Part shown: piece by piece, positions 1 through 6,024 of the stretch | Numbering within the stretch: position 1 is the first letter of the stretch | How the letters are laid out: every line of letters begins with the position of its first letter | Source: JAVMKJ01 sp031732875 | GTDB lineage: Bacteria; Pseudomonadota; Gammaproteobacteria; Competibacterales; Competibacteraceae | Direction: 5' to 3' | DNA: 9,674 nucleotides | Assembly (NCBI GenBank): GCA_031732875.1 | Contig: JAVMKL010000012.1 | Location: 1-9,674 of the forward strand | The notes under the pieces: generated by a model | Database searches by the model: none | Told to the model about the DNA's origin: nothing | The model's input: the letters and a program-made list of their open reading frames with translations, nothing else | Position numbers and translations under genes: made by a program

Positions 1-2
1 TG

Positions 3-65
3 GCGACCGTGGTGCAATCCATCCTGAAGGCCTGGCCCCGGCCGGTGCTGGTGGCTCCTGTCTGA
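3..65 (+). CDS. Possible C-terminal fragment of an unidentified protein
   Basis: The third plus-strand frame is open from the window edge and ends at a TGA at 63-65, giving a 20-residue tail that ends WPRPVLVAPV. The composition is compatible with the end of a real protein, and a gene here would converge on radA, with hairpins in the gap between them. The fragment is too short to assign to a family, and the other frames cannot be excluded. It is listed only because it is the best candidate for what enters the window from the left. Confidence 0.3.
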   Translation, partial: ATVVQSILKAWPRPVLVAPV

Positions 66-109
66 TTTGTGGAATCGCCGTTTCGAACCACCCCGGCGCC
101 AAGCGCCAC

Positions 110-131
110 CCCATCCTTATCCGAGGATGGG
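110..131. terminator. 8-bp perfect hairpin in the convergent gap before radA's 3' end
   Basis: CCCATCCT (110-117) and AGGATGGG (124-131) are exact inverted copies around a 6-nt loop. A smaller hairpin, GGCGC-CAA-GCGCC, lies just to the left at 95-107. The position between two apparently convergent genes suits a bidirectional terminator. Neither side carries a convincing T-run (AAATTT follows on the plus side), so an ordinary intrinsic terminator is not established. Confidence 0.35.
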
Positions 132-180
132 AAATTTCACAATCAGCATGGGAGCGCTATCCAGCAAGGCCGCTTCGTCG

Positions 181-198
181 TACCGGCGGAAGCCGGTA
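181..198. repeat. REP-like palindrome with GGAA tetraloop next to the radA stop
   Basis: TACCGGC (181-187), loop GGAA (188-191) and GCCGGTA (192-198) form a perfect 7-bp stem closed by a GNRA-type loop. It is flanked by CGTCG on the left and TCCGGCGATCC on the right. This is the usual look of the short dispersed palindromes found in gaps between proteobacterial genes, and it lies 15 bp beyond the radA stop. Only one copy is in the window, so its repeated nature is inferred from the style of the sequence. The rest of 66-212 shows nothing else I can interpret. Confidence 0.4.
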
Positions 199-212
199 TC
201 CGGCGATCCATT

Positions 213-1598
213 TCAAATCCCCCCCATCACCTCGCCCAGCCGGGAGACGCCGCGCACCTCCATGCCCTCCACCTGTCCGCCGCGCCGGGGCAGGTTGGCG
301 CGGGGGACGATGGCCTGCTTGAAGCCGTGCTTGGCCGCTTCCCGCAAGCGCTCCTCGCCGTTCGGCACCGGGCGGATTTCTCCCGCCAGCCCCACTTCCC
401 CGAACACCACCAGATCGGTCGGCAGCGGCCGGTCGCGAAAACTCGACAGCGCCGCCAGCAGCACCGCCAGATCGGCCGCCGTTTCGTTGATCCGCACCCC
501 GCCCACCGCATTGACGTAGACATCCTGATCGTACATCGCCACCCCGCCGTGCCGGTGCAGCACCGCCAGCAGCATCGCCAGCCGGTTCTGCTCCAGCCCC
601 AGCGGCACCCGGCGCGGGTTGCCGCCGTGACACTCGTCCACCAGCGCCTGAATCTCCACCAGCAGCGGCCGGGTGCCCTCGCGGGTGACCATGATCACGC
701 TGCCGGCCACCGGGGTGTCGTGGCGGGAGAGAAAGATCGCCGAGGGGTTGCTGACTTCCTTCAGCCCGTGTTCGGTCATCGCGAACACGCCCAGTTCGTT
801 GACCGGCCCGTAGCGGTTCTTGACCGCCCGCAGCACCCGCAACCGCCCGCTGGGATCGCCCTCGAAATACAGCACGGTGTCGACCATGTGCTCCAGCACC
901 CGCGGTCCGGCGATGGCGCCTTCCTTGGTGACGTGGCCGACCAGGAACAGCGCGGTGCCGGTCGCCTTGGCATGGCGCACCAGTTGCGCGGCGCTCTCGC
1001 GCACCTGCGCCACCGAACCGGGCGCCGATTGCAGCCGTTCGGTGTACACGGTCTGGATCGAGTCGATCACCATGACCTGTGGCGACTCGACCTCGGCGGT
1101 GGCCAGAACCCGTTCGACGTTGATTTCCGGCAACAGGCGCAAGCGGTCGCGGGACAGTTGCAGCCGCTGGGCGCGCAGGCTGATCTGCTGGGGCGACTCC
1201 TCGCCGCTGACGTACAGGGTCCGGCCGCGCTCCGCCAGCACCGCCAGCACCTGCAGCAGCAGGGTGGACTTGCCGATGCCCGGATCGCCGCCGATCAGCG
1301 TCACCGAGCCGGTGACCAGCCCGCCGCCCAGCACCCGGTCCAGCTCGCCGTTGCCGCAGGACTGGCGGATTTCCACCGCCGCGTCCACCTCCGAGAGGAG
1401 ACGCACCTCCCCCGCCGGCGCCGACCCCGCGTATCCGGCGAACCGGGCTCCGCCCTTCCCCGGCGGCGGCGTGGCCGGCGTCTCCTGCAAGGTATTCCAG
1501 GCTCCGCAGTCGCCGCACTGGCCGGACCACTTGCTGGCCTGCGCGCCGCACTCGGCGCAGACGTAGACCGTGCGGGGCTTGCTCACTGTTTTATCCAT
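213..1598 (-). CDS. radA: DNA repair protein RadA (Sms)
   Basis: RadA is a hexameric RecA-like ATPase/helicase that helps process recombination intermediates by driving branch migration of RecA-made joints. The 461-residue product matches the usual length of about 460. An N-terminal C4 zinc finger uses C14, C17, C28 and C31. Walker A is GGDPGIGKST (103-112) and Walker B is VMVIDS (175-180). The RadA signature appears as KNRYG (260-264) instead of the common KNRFG. The C-terminal third is the Lon-protease-like domain. The frame is open to 1685, but ATG 1598 puts the zinc finger 14 residues in, as in the family. No Shine-Dalgarno is visible before it. The start overlaps the stop of the upstream toxin gene (ATGGATAA), and a terminator-like hairpin lies just upstream, so expression may be coupled to the toxin. 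Codon use and GC match the core genes. Confidence 0.97.
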   Translation of the reverse strand: MDKTVSKPRTVYVCAECGAQASKWSGQCGDCGAWNTLQETPATPPPGKGGARFAGYAGSAPAGEVRLLSEVDAAVEIRQSCGNGELDRVLGGGLVTGSVTLIGGDPGIGKSTLLLQVLAVLAERGRTLYVSGEESPQQISLRAQRLQLSRDRLRLLPEINVERVLATAEVESPQVMVIDSIQTVYTERLQSAPGSVAQVRESAAQLVRHAKATGTALFLVGHVTKEGAIAGPRVLEHMVDTVLYFEGDPSGRLRVLRAVKNRYGPVNELGVFAMTEHGLKEVSNPSAIFLSRHDTPVAGSVIMVTREGTRPLLVEIQALVDECHGGNPRRVPLGLEQNRLAMLLAVLHRHGGVAMYDQDVYVNAVGGVRINETAADLAVLLAALSSFRDRPLPTDLVVFGEVGLAGEIRPVPNGEERLREAAKHGFKQAIVPRANLPRRGGQVEGMEVRGVSRLGEVMGGI

Positions 1599-1899
1599 GA
1601 TCGATCGGGAAAAAGACGAGGCAGGGATCGCCTCCCTGCCTCTCATCGTGGTAACGGCATTGAATGATGGTAACCTGCCGATCATCGAATCCGTAGATCA
1701 GTCGGTGTTCCCGATCGATACGCCGTGACCGGTAGCCCTGATAATCGAAGCGCAACGGTTCCGGCTTGCCGACACCCTGCGTCGGATTTTCGCAGGTTCC
1801 CAAACACAATTGGATAATGCGTTTCAGTTTTTGGGAATCATGCCGCGCCCACCAGGCCAAATCCTCCAGCGCCGTTTCAGTCCAGGTAAGGCGTAACAT
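1591..1899 (-). CDS. Type II toxin, YoeB/Txe family mRNA interferase, with C-terminal extension
   Basis: YoeB-family toxins fold like RelE, bind the ribosome A site and cleave mRNA. The product has 102 residues against about 84 in E. coli YoeB. Family features are clear: GKPEPLR (44-50), SRRIDREHRLIY (58-69) and CRYH (81-84). The residues equivalent to the catalytic set E46, R65 and H83 are E47, R66 and H84. The family's final tyrosine is replaced by D85, and about 18 extra residues follow because the expected stop is missing. The start at 1899 overlaps the antitoxin 3' end by 23 nt. The stop (TAA 1591-1593) lies inside the start of radA, an 8-nt overlap. The extension is encoded by the terminator hairpin and its T-run (hence LVFF), so it is probably a late addition. 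Activity is plausible but uncertain because the C-terminal H-Y end matters for cleavage. Confidence 0.9.
   Translation of the reverse strand: MLRLTWTETALEDLAWWARHDSQKLKRIIQLCLGTCENPTQGVGKPEPLRFDYQGYRSRRIDREHRLIYGFDDRQVTIIQCRYHDERQGGDPCLVFFPIDHG
1610..1642 (-). terminator. Intrinsic-terminator-like hairpin inside the toxin 3' end, upstream of radA
   Basis: Read on the minus strand, GAGGCAGGGA (1642-1633) and TCCCTGCCTC (1627-1618) form a perfect 10-bp GC-rich stem with a 5-nt loop. GTC and then TTTTT (1614-1610) follow. This is the classical Rho-independent layout. It would normally mark the end of the toxin operon, but here the toxin frame runs through it and radA starts only 11 nt after the T-run. 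It may terminate, or act as an attenuator that ribosomes on the toxin message melt. Confidence 0.72.
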
Positions 1900-2137
1900 C
1901 GATTTCCTTATACTGCCCGGCCTGGTGTTGGCGCATACCCTCGCGCAGCCGTTCGGCGTTGGCCGGGCTGCGAGTCAGGTACGAGGTTTCCATGATGCTG
2001 TCATAATCCCCGGCATCCAGCATGACCACCGACCGTCCCTTGCCCCGCACCACGATCACCGGTTCGTGATCGTCGTTGACGCGATCCAGAATCGTCTTGA
2101 GATGGGCGCGCAACGCGCTGGGGGTGACATGTTCCAT
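1877..2137 (-). CDS. Type II antitoxin, YefM/Phd family
   Basis: YefM-type antitoxins bind and neutralise YoeB through a flexible C-terminus and repress their own operon through an N-terminal Phd-like DNA-binding fold. The 86-residue product opens MEHVTPSALRAHL and carries the typical core PVIVVRGKGRSVVML, then the family signature METSYLTRSPANAERL (about residues 50-65), close to E. coli YefM. The frame is open to 2185, but start 2137 gives the normal length and leaves a pair of TGTAC motifs upstream as a likely operator. The gene is first in the operon and overlaps the toxin by 23 nt, which favours antitoxin being made first. The acidic, proline-containing tail ending TPYLD is the probable toxin-binding segment. 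Confidence 0.92.
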   Translation of the reverse strand: MEHVTPSALRAHLKTILDRVNDDHEPVIVVRGKGRSVVMLDAGDYDSIMETSYLTRSPANAERLREGMRQHQAGQYKEIDVTPYLD

Positions 2138-2150
2138 AGCAAACTTTTGG

Positions 2151-2179
2151 CGTACAGGATAACGTACAAAACCTATCAA
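2151..2179 (-). promoter_or_regulatory. Candidate promoter/operator of the yefM/yoeB-like operon
   Basis: Two copies of TGTACG (minus strand, 2168-2163 and 2156-2151) lie 12 bp apart, 14 bp before the antitoxin start. E. coli YefM-YoeB binds palindromes with a TGTACA core in its own operator, so these are good candidates for autorepression sites. A TTGATA hexamer (2179-2174) could be a -35 box. With a 17-bp spacer the -10 would fall on the second TGTACG, a poor match to consensus. Operator overlap with the promoter would fit repression. The assignment rests on position and motif resemblance only. Confidence 0.5.
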
Positions 2180-2211
2180 CCCCATCGGAAATTCGCAAGC
2201 ATCAAGAACGT

Positions 2212-2817
2212 ATGCGGATTTACTTCCAGGACCGCAACGATGTCTACATCTCCGGCAATCTGTTCGTCTACTACGAACAAGGCAACCCGAAGGCGGTGGT
2301 GGCGCCGGACGTGTTCGTGGTGATCGGCGCGCCCCGCCACGACCGTCCCTCTTACAAACTGTGGGAGGAACCCAAGGCTCCCGATTTCGTGCTGGAGATC
2401 ACCTCCAACAGCACCTATACCGAGGATCAGGGCGTCAAGCGCGGCGTCTACGCCCTGCTGGGCGTGCGCGAGTACTGGCAGTACGACCCGACCGGGGATT
2501 ATCTGAAACCCGTGCTGCAGGGCTTTCAACTGGTCGAGCGCAACTATTGGCCGTTACCGAACCGGAGCGAACCGGACGGCGGTTTACGGATGCACAGCGC
2601 GGTGTTGGGGCTGGAGCTGCGGGTGGCCGAGAGCGAACTGCGGTTCCACGACCCGGCGACGGGGCAGAAACTGCACAGCCACGCCGAAGCCGAGCAGGCC
2701 CGGCAACAAGCCGAGCAGGCCCGGCAACAGGCCGAGGCTCGCGCCGAACGCGAGGCGGCGCAGCGCCGGTTGCTGGAAGCCCGCCTGGCCGAACTGGAAG
2801 CCCGCTTGCGCGGATGA
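2212..2817 (+). CDS. Uma2 family (DUF820) restriction-endonuclease-fold protein, 5'-truncated
   Basis: Uma2 proteins have a PD-(D/E)XK nuclease-like fold and mostly unknown roles. The product of 201 residues matches the family from its first residues: MRIYFQDRNDVYISGNL, then APDVFVV (31-37, candidate metal-binding D33) and VLEITS (60-65, E62). YALLGVREYWQYDP and LKPVLQGFQL follow. Residues about 158-200 form an Ala/Glu/Gln/Arg-rich coiled coil common in this family. Roughly 40 N-terminal residues (the first helix and its H-R segment) seem to be missing. The frame is open upstream only to TAG 2137-2139, and those codons show no Uma2 character and no ATG, GTG or TTG start. No Shine-Dalgarno precedes 2212. 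It is probably a damaged gene, cut where the toxin-antitoxin promoter region begins. It converges on alr with a 25-bp gap. Confidence 0.85.
   Translation: MRIYFQDRNDVYISGNLFVYYEQGNPKAVVAPDVFVVIGAPRHDRPSYKLWEEPKAPDFVLEITSNSTYTEDQGVKRGVYALLGVREYWQYDPTGDYLKPVLQGFQLVERNYWPLPNRSEPDGGLRMHSAVLGLELRVAESELRFHDPATGQKLHSHAEAEQARQQAEQARQQAEARAEREAAQRRLLEARLAELEARLRG
2692..2733 (+). repeat. Tandem 21-bp repeat encoding the Uma2 coiled coil
   Basis: Two adjacent 21-bp units (2692-2712 and 2713-2733) differ at one base. Each encodes EQARQQA, so the unit is exactly one heptad and could add or lose turns of the coiled coil by slippage without breaking the frame. Confidence 0.8.
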
Positions 2818-2842
2818 CCGGCCCGACCCAACCGCACGGCAA

Positions 2843-3952
2843 TCACTCAATCCCCTCGCCCCCCGGCAAGGGGGGCGGCTCGATCACCTCGCGCCGCACC
2901 CGCGCCGTCACCCCGCACAGCAGGGTGTAGGAAATCGTCCCAGCCGCCTGGGCGATTCGCTCCACCGGCAGGCCCTCGCCCCACAGCACCACGGGATCGC
3001 CGATTCTGGCTTTCGGATGCCGGCGCAGATCCAGGGTGATCATGTCCATCGACACCCGACCGATCAGCGCCGCCTCGCGGCCGTCGAGCAGCACCGGCGT
3101 TCCGGTAGGAGCATGGCGCGGATAACCGTCGCCGTAGCCGACCGCCGCCACGCCGACGTCCATGTCCTCCGGACACACCCAGGTTCCGCCGTAACCGACC
3201 GGCTCGCCCTTCCCCAGCCGCTTGATGGAAATCAGCCGGGTGCTCAGCGTCATCACCGGCCGCAGATCCTCGTCCGGCGCCAGGCTGTCCACGAACGGCG
3301 AAGCGCCGTACAGCATGATGCCGGGCCGCACCCAGTCGAAATGAGTCCGCGGCCAGCCCAGAATGCCGGCGGAATTGGCCAGCGAACGCTCGCCGGGCAA
3401 GCCGGCGGTAGCGGTTTCGAAGGCGTGCAGTTGCCGGCGGGTATAATCGCAGTCCCGCTCGTCGGCCCGCGCCAGATGGCTCATCAGGCCGAGATCCGGC
3501 CGTACCGACGGGCAGGCGTGCAGGCGCTGAAAAATCGCCACCGCCGTCTCCGGCTCCAGCCCCAAGCGGTGCATCCCGGTATCGATCTTCAGCCAAACCC
3601 TTACCGGCCGTTCCAGCCGGGCGCGTTCCAGCATCGACACCTGCTCGGGATGATGGACGGCGACGTCCAGACCCTGGCGGGCGCACAGCGGCAGTTCCGC
3701 CGCCTCGAACGCGCCTTCCAGTAACAGGATCGGCCGGGCGATGCCGGCCTCGCGCAGGGTCAGCGCCTCCTCGATGGAGGCCACCGCGAACGCATCGGCA
3801 TCCAGGGCGCGGGCGACCCGAACCAGGCCGTGGCCGTAGCCTTCGGCCTTAACGGCGGCCGCCACCCGTCGGCCCGGCGCGGCCGCCCTTACCCGCCGAA
3901 GATTGTGAACCAGCGCCCCCAGATCGAGACGCGACTGAGTTGCTCGACTCAT
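2843..3952 (-). CDS. alr: Alanine racemase, PLP-dependent
   Basis: Alr interconverts L- and D-alanine in the cytoplasm and supplies D-Ala for peptidoglycan. The product has 369 residues. The PLP lysine is K35 in VKAEGYGHG (34-42), where many homologues have VKADAYGHG or VKANAYGHG. LKIDTGMHRLG (121-131), NSAGIL (193-198) and RPGIMLYG (209-216) are intact. The second catalytic base is Y273 in VGYGDGYPR, and SMDM (301-304) is present. Start 3952 gives a normal N-terminus (SRLDLGALVHNLR) and is therefore real despite lying 104 nt inside the dnaB frame. The last residues, EPPPLPGGEGIE, come from a GC-rich palindrome and are not conserved family sequence. It probably belongs to the dnaB transcription unit, with coupled translation. 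Confidence 0.96.
   Translation of the reverse strand: MSRATQSRLDLGALVHNLRRVRAAAPGRRVAAAVKAEGYGHGLVRVARALDADAFAVASIEEALTLREAGIARPILLLEGAFEAAELPLCARQGLDVAVHHPEQVSMLERARLERPVRVWLKIDTGMHRLGLEPETAVAIFQRLHACPSVRPDLGLMSHLARADERDCDYTRRQLHAFETATAGLPGERSLANSAGILGWPRTHFDWVRPGIMLYGASPFVDSLAPDEDLRPVMTLSTRLISIKRLGKGEPVGYGGTWVCPEDMDVGVAAVGYGDGYPRHAPTGTPVLLDGREAALIGRVSMDMITLDLRRHPKARIGDPVVLWGEGLPVERIAQAAGTISYTLLCGVTARVRREVIEPPPLPGGEGIE
2857..2877. repeat. GC palindrome forming the 3' end of alr
   Basis: CGCCCCCC (2857-2864), loop GGCAA and GGGGGGCG (2870-2877) make a perfect 8-bp stem. It encodes the PPLPGGEG tail of Alr and lies in the convergent space with the Uma2 gene. No T-run follows on either strand. 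It looks like a short dispersed palindrome that has invaded or extended the reading frame. A role in protecting or ending both messages is possible. Confidence 0.5.
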
Positions 3953-5348
3953 AACCGGAACCTGTCGAGTGAAATTCCGGGGCGTAACTCTCGAAGCGGG
4001 TGTACTGCCCCAGGAAGGTGAGGCGGGTGACCCCGATGGGGCCGTTGCGCTGCTTGGCGATGATGATTTCGGCCATGCCCTTGTCGGGACTGTCGGGATT
4101 GTAGACTTCGTCGCGGTAGATGAAGCAGATCAGGTCCGCATCCTGCTCGATCGCGCCCGATTCCCGCAAATCCGACATGATCGGCCGCTTGTCGCCGCGC
4201 TGCTCCAGGGTGCGGTTGAGCTGCGACAGCGCCACCACCGGCACCGACAGTTCCTTGGCCAGCGCCTTGAGCGCCCGGGAAATCTCCGACACCTCGGTGG
4301 CCCGGTTTTCGTTCGTGCCGGGCACCTGCATCAACTGGAGGTAATCCACCACGATTAGCCCCAATTGTCCCTCCTGCCGGTGCAGGCGCCGCGCCCGCGC
4401 CCGCAGCTCGTTCGGGCTCAGATTGGAGCTGTCGTCGATGAACAACCGGGCTTCGGACAGCATGGTCACCGCCGAGGTCAGCCGCGGCCAGTCTTCTTCT
4501 TCGAGCCGTCCGGTGCGTACCCGGTGCTGGTCGATCCGGCCCAGCGACGACATCAGGCGCATGATCAGGCTCTCGCCCGGCATTTCCATGCTGAACACCG
4601 CCACCGGGCACTTCACCTGGATCGCCGCGAATTCGACGATGTTCATCGCCAGACTGGTCTTGCCCATCGACGGCCGGCCGGCGATCACGACCAGATCGCC
4701 GCGCTGCAGGCCGGCGGTCATCTCGTCGAAATCCGGCCAGCCGGTGGGAATACCGGTGATGGGAGTATCGCGCTGGAACAGGATGTCGATCCGCTCCACC
4801 GTGCGCGCCAGCAGGTCCTTGATGCTGGCAAACCCTTCCCGGGTGCGGGACCCCCGTTCGGCGATGGCGAACACCCGCTTCTCGGCGTCGTCCAGCAGTT
4901 CCTTGCTGTCCCGTCCCCGGGGATCGTAGGCGCTGTCGGCGATCTCGGTGGCGGTGCGAATCAACTCGCGGCGGATCGACCGCTCGCGGATGATATCGGC
5001 ATAGGCGCGGACGTTGGCGGCGCTGGGCGTGTCCCGCACCAGCACCCCCAGATAGGCGAAGCCCCCCGCCTCCTCCAGTTCGTTGTGGTCCTCCAGCCAC
5101 TCCGCCAGGGTCAGCAGATCGAACGGCTTGCTCTGCTCCGCCAGCCGGCGCACGGCGCGGAAGATCAGCCGGTGGTCGGCTCGATAAAAATCGCTCTCGT
5201 CCAGCCGGTCGGCCACCTGATCCCAGGTGGCATTGTCCAGCATCAGGCCACCCAGCACCGCCTGCTCGGCTTCGAGCGAATGCGGCGGTACCCGCAGGGC
5301 CTCGGCGGCGGCATCCTTACGGTTGGGAAACGGGGAAACGGGCTGCAT
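3849..5348 (-). CDS. dnaB: Replicative DNA helicase DnaB, with unusual C-terminal tail
   Basis: DnaB is the hexameric 5'-3' helicase that unwinds the chromosome at the fork and recruits primase. The product has 499 residues against 471 in E. coli. The N-terminal domain (SLEAEQAVLGG, 24-34) and linker are followed by the RecA-like ATPase. This has Walker A GRPSMGKT (224-231), Walker B LIVVDYLQL (331-339), SQLNRTLEQR (375-384), SDLRESGAIEQDADL (392-406) and KQRNGPIG (432-439). The family normally ends shortly after the segment FESYA (452-456). Here about 43 more Ser/Gly/Arg-rich residues follow because the frame runs 104 nt into alr. The neighbouring frame would stop at 3949-3951 in a normal ATGA overlap with alr, so a late frameshift is possible. 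The gene follows rplI by 184 bp, so it may have its own promoter. Confidence 0.96.
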   Translation of the reverse strand: MQPVSPFPNRKDAAAEALRVPPHSLEAEQAVLGGLMLDNATWDQVADRLDESDFYRADHRLIFRAVRRLAEQSKPFDLLTLAEWLEDHNELEEAGGFAYLGVLVRDTPSAANVRAYADIIRERSIRRELIRTATEIADSAYDPRGRDSKELLDDAEKRVFAIAERGSRTREGFASIKDLLARTVERIDILFQRDTPITGIPTGWPDFDEMTAGLQRGDLVVIAGRPSMGKTSLAMNIVEFAAIQVKCPVAVFSMEMPGESLIMRLMSSLGRIDQHRVRTGRLEEEDWPRLTSAVTMLSEARLFIDDSSNLSPNELRARARRLHRQEGQLGLIVVDYLQLMQVPGTNENRATEVSEISRALKALAKELSVPVVALSQLNRTLEQRGDKRPIMSDLRESGAIEQDADLICFIYRDEVYNPDSPDKGMAEIIIAKQRNGPIGVTRLTFLGQYTRFESYAPEFHSTGSGYESSNSVASRSGGAGSQSSAGKGGRAGPTGGGRR

Positions 5349-5440
5349 GACGGAACTCTCGGAAAAAACCGGCGATCCGCCGCCCGCCGCGACCGTGCGG
5401 CGGTACGGCCTCGAAACTCCCGGGCGGGATGGGACAGGTC

Positions 5441-5476
5441 GCCCGACGGCATGGTCGGGCTTTCGGGCGGCGCCCG
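5441..5476. other. Two adjacent hairpins in the rplI-dnaB gap
   Basis: GCCCGAC-GGCATG-GTCGGGC (5441-5460) is a perfect 7-bp stem. CGGGC-GGC-GCCCG (5464-5476) is a perfect 5-bp stem beside it. They lie in the 184-bp space between rplI and dnaB. No T-run follows on the minus strand, so a classical terminator is not shown. Possible roles are Rho-related pausing or mRNA processing that separates ribosomal-protein and helicase expression. A minus-strand TAGACT (5497-5492) upstream could be a -10 box for dnaB, but I see no matching -35. Confidence 0.35.
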
Positions 5477-5532
5477 CGGGGGAATGCTTTCAGTCTAGTT
5501 CAAAACCCCGACGCGGGTGCGCCCATTCAACC

Positions 5533-5982
5533 TCAGGTCTCGGTGATGATGTTGACCCGGATTTGGCTCTTGACCTCGCCGTGCAGGTGCAGGTCCACGT
5601 CGTATTCGCCGATCTGGCGAATCGGACCGGCCGGCAACCGGACCTCGTGCTTCTGCAATTCGATGCCGGCGGCGGAAACCGCGCTGGCGATATCGGCGGC
5701 GCCCACCGAGCCGAACAGCCGTCCCTCGCTGCCGGTCTTGACCGACAGGGTGACGATCAGCTCGGCCAACTGGTTGGCGCGCCCCCTGGCCTTGGCCAAC
5801 GCCTCGGCGGCGACCCGCTCCAACTCGGCGCGGCGAGCCTCGAAGCGGGCTCGGTTGATCGGAGTGGCCTCGGTAGCCTTACCCTTGGGAATCAGATAGT
5901 TGCGGGCATAGCCCGGCTTGACCTTGACCTGGTCGCCCAAGGTGCCCAGATTCGCGACTTTTTCCAGCAGGATGATTTCCAT
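5533..5982 (-). CDS. rplI: 50S ribosomal protein L9
   Basis: L9 binds 23S rRNA at the base of the L1 stalk and helps keep the reading frame. At 149 residues it equals the E. coli length. The N-terminal domain shows the conserved MEIILLEKVANLGTLGDQV and KPGYARNYLIP. A long charged helix (about 41-75) leads to the C-terminal domain with GRLFGSVG and KHEVRLPAGPIRQIGEYDV. GGAG lies 8 nt before the start. It follows the DUF2232 gene by 42 bp in the rpsF operon. Confidence 0.98.
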   Translation of the reverse strand: MEIILLEKVANLGTLGDQVKVKPGYARNYLIPKGKATEATPINRARFEARRAELERVAAEALAKARGRANQLAELIVTLSVKTGSEGRLFGSVGAADIASAVSAAGIELQKHEVRLPAGPIRQIGEYDVDLHLHGEVKSQIRVNIITET

Positions 5983-6024
5983 CGTTCAGACTCCGATGTT
6001 CGATTCGATGCGTATTCGAGAAAT

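Noticed and set aside
69..1667. A 532-codon plus-strand open frame opposite radA
   Set aside because: Its translation is His/Gln/Arg-rich and matches no family. It is the antisense shadow of a GC-rich gene whose minus-strand product is clearly RadA.
1599..1685. Upstream in-frame starts for radA at 1685 or 1646
   Set aside because: They would add 16-29 residues before the zinc finger, overlap the toxin core and lack family support. ATG 1598 gives the normal length.
2138..2185. Longer antitoxin start at 2185
   Set aside because: It would place the TGTAC operator-like pair inside the coding sequence and add 16 residues not seen in the family.
4365..5498. A 377-codon plus-strand open frame opposite dnaB
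   Set aside because: It is an antisense shadow with low-complexity composition and no domain, while the minus strand encodes an intact DnaB helicase core.
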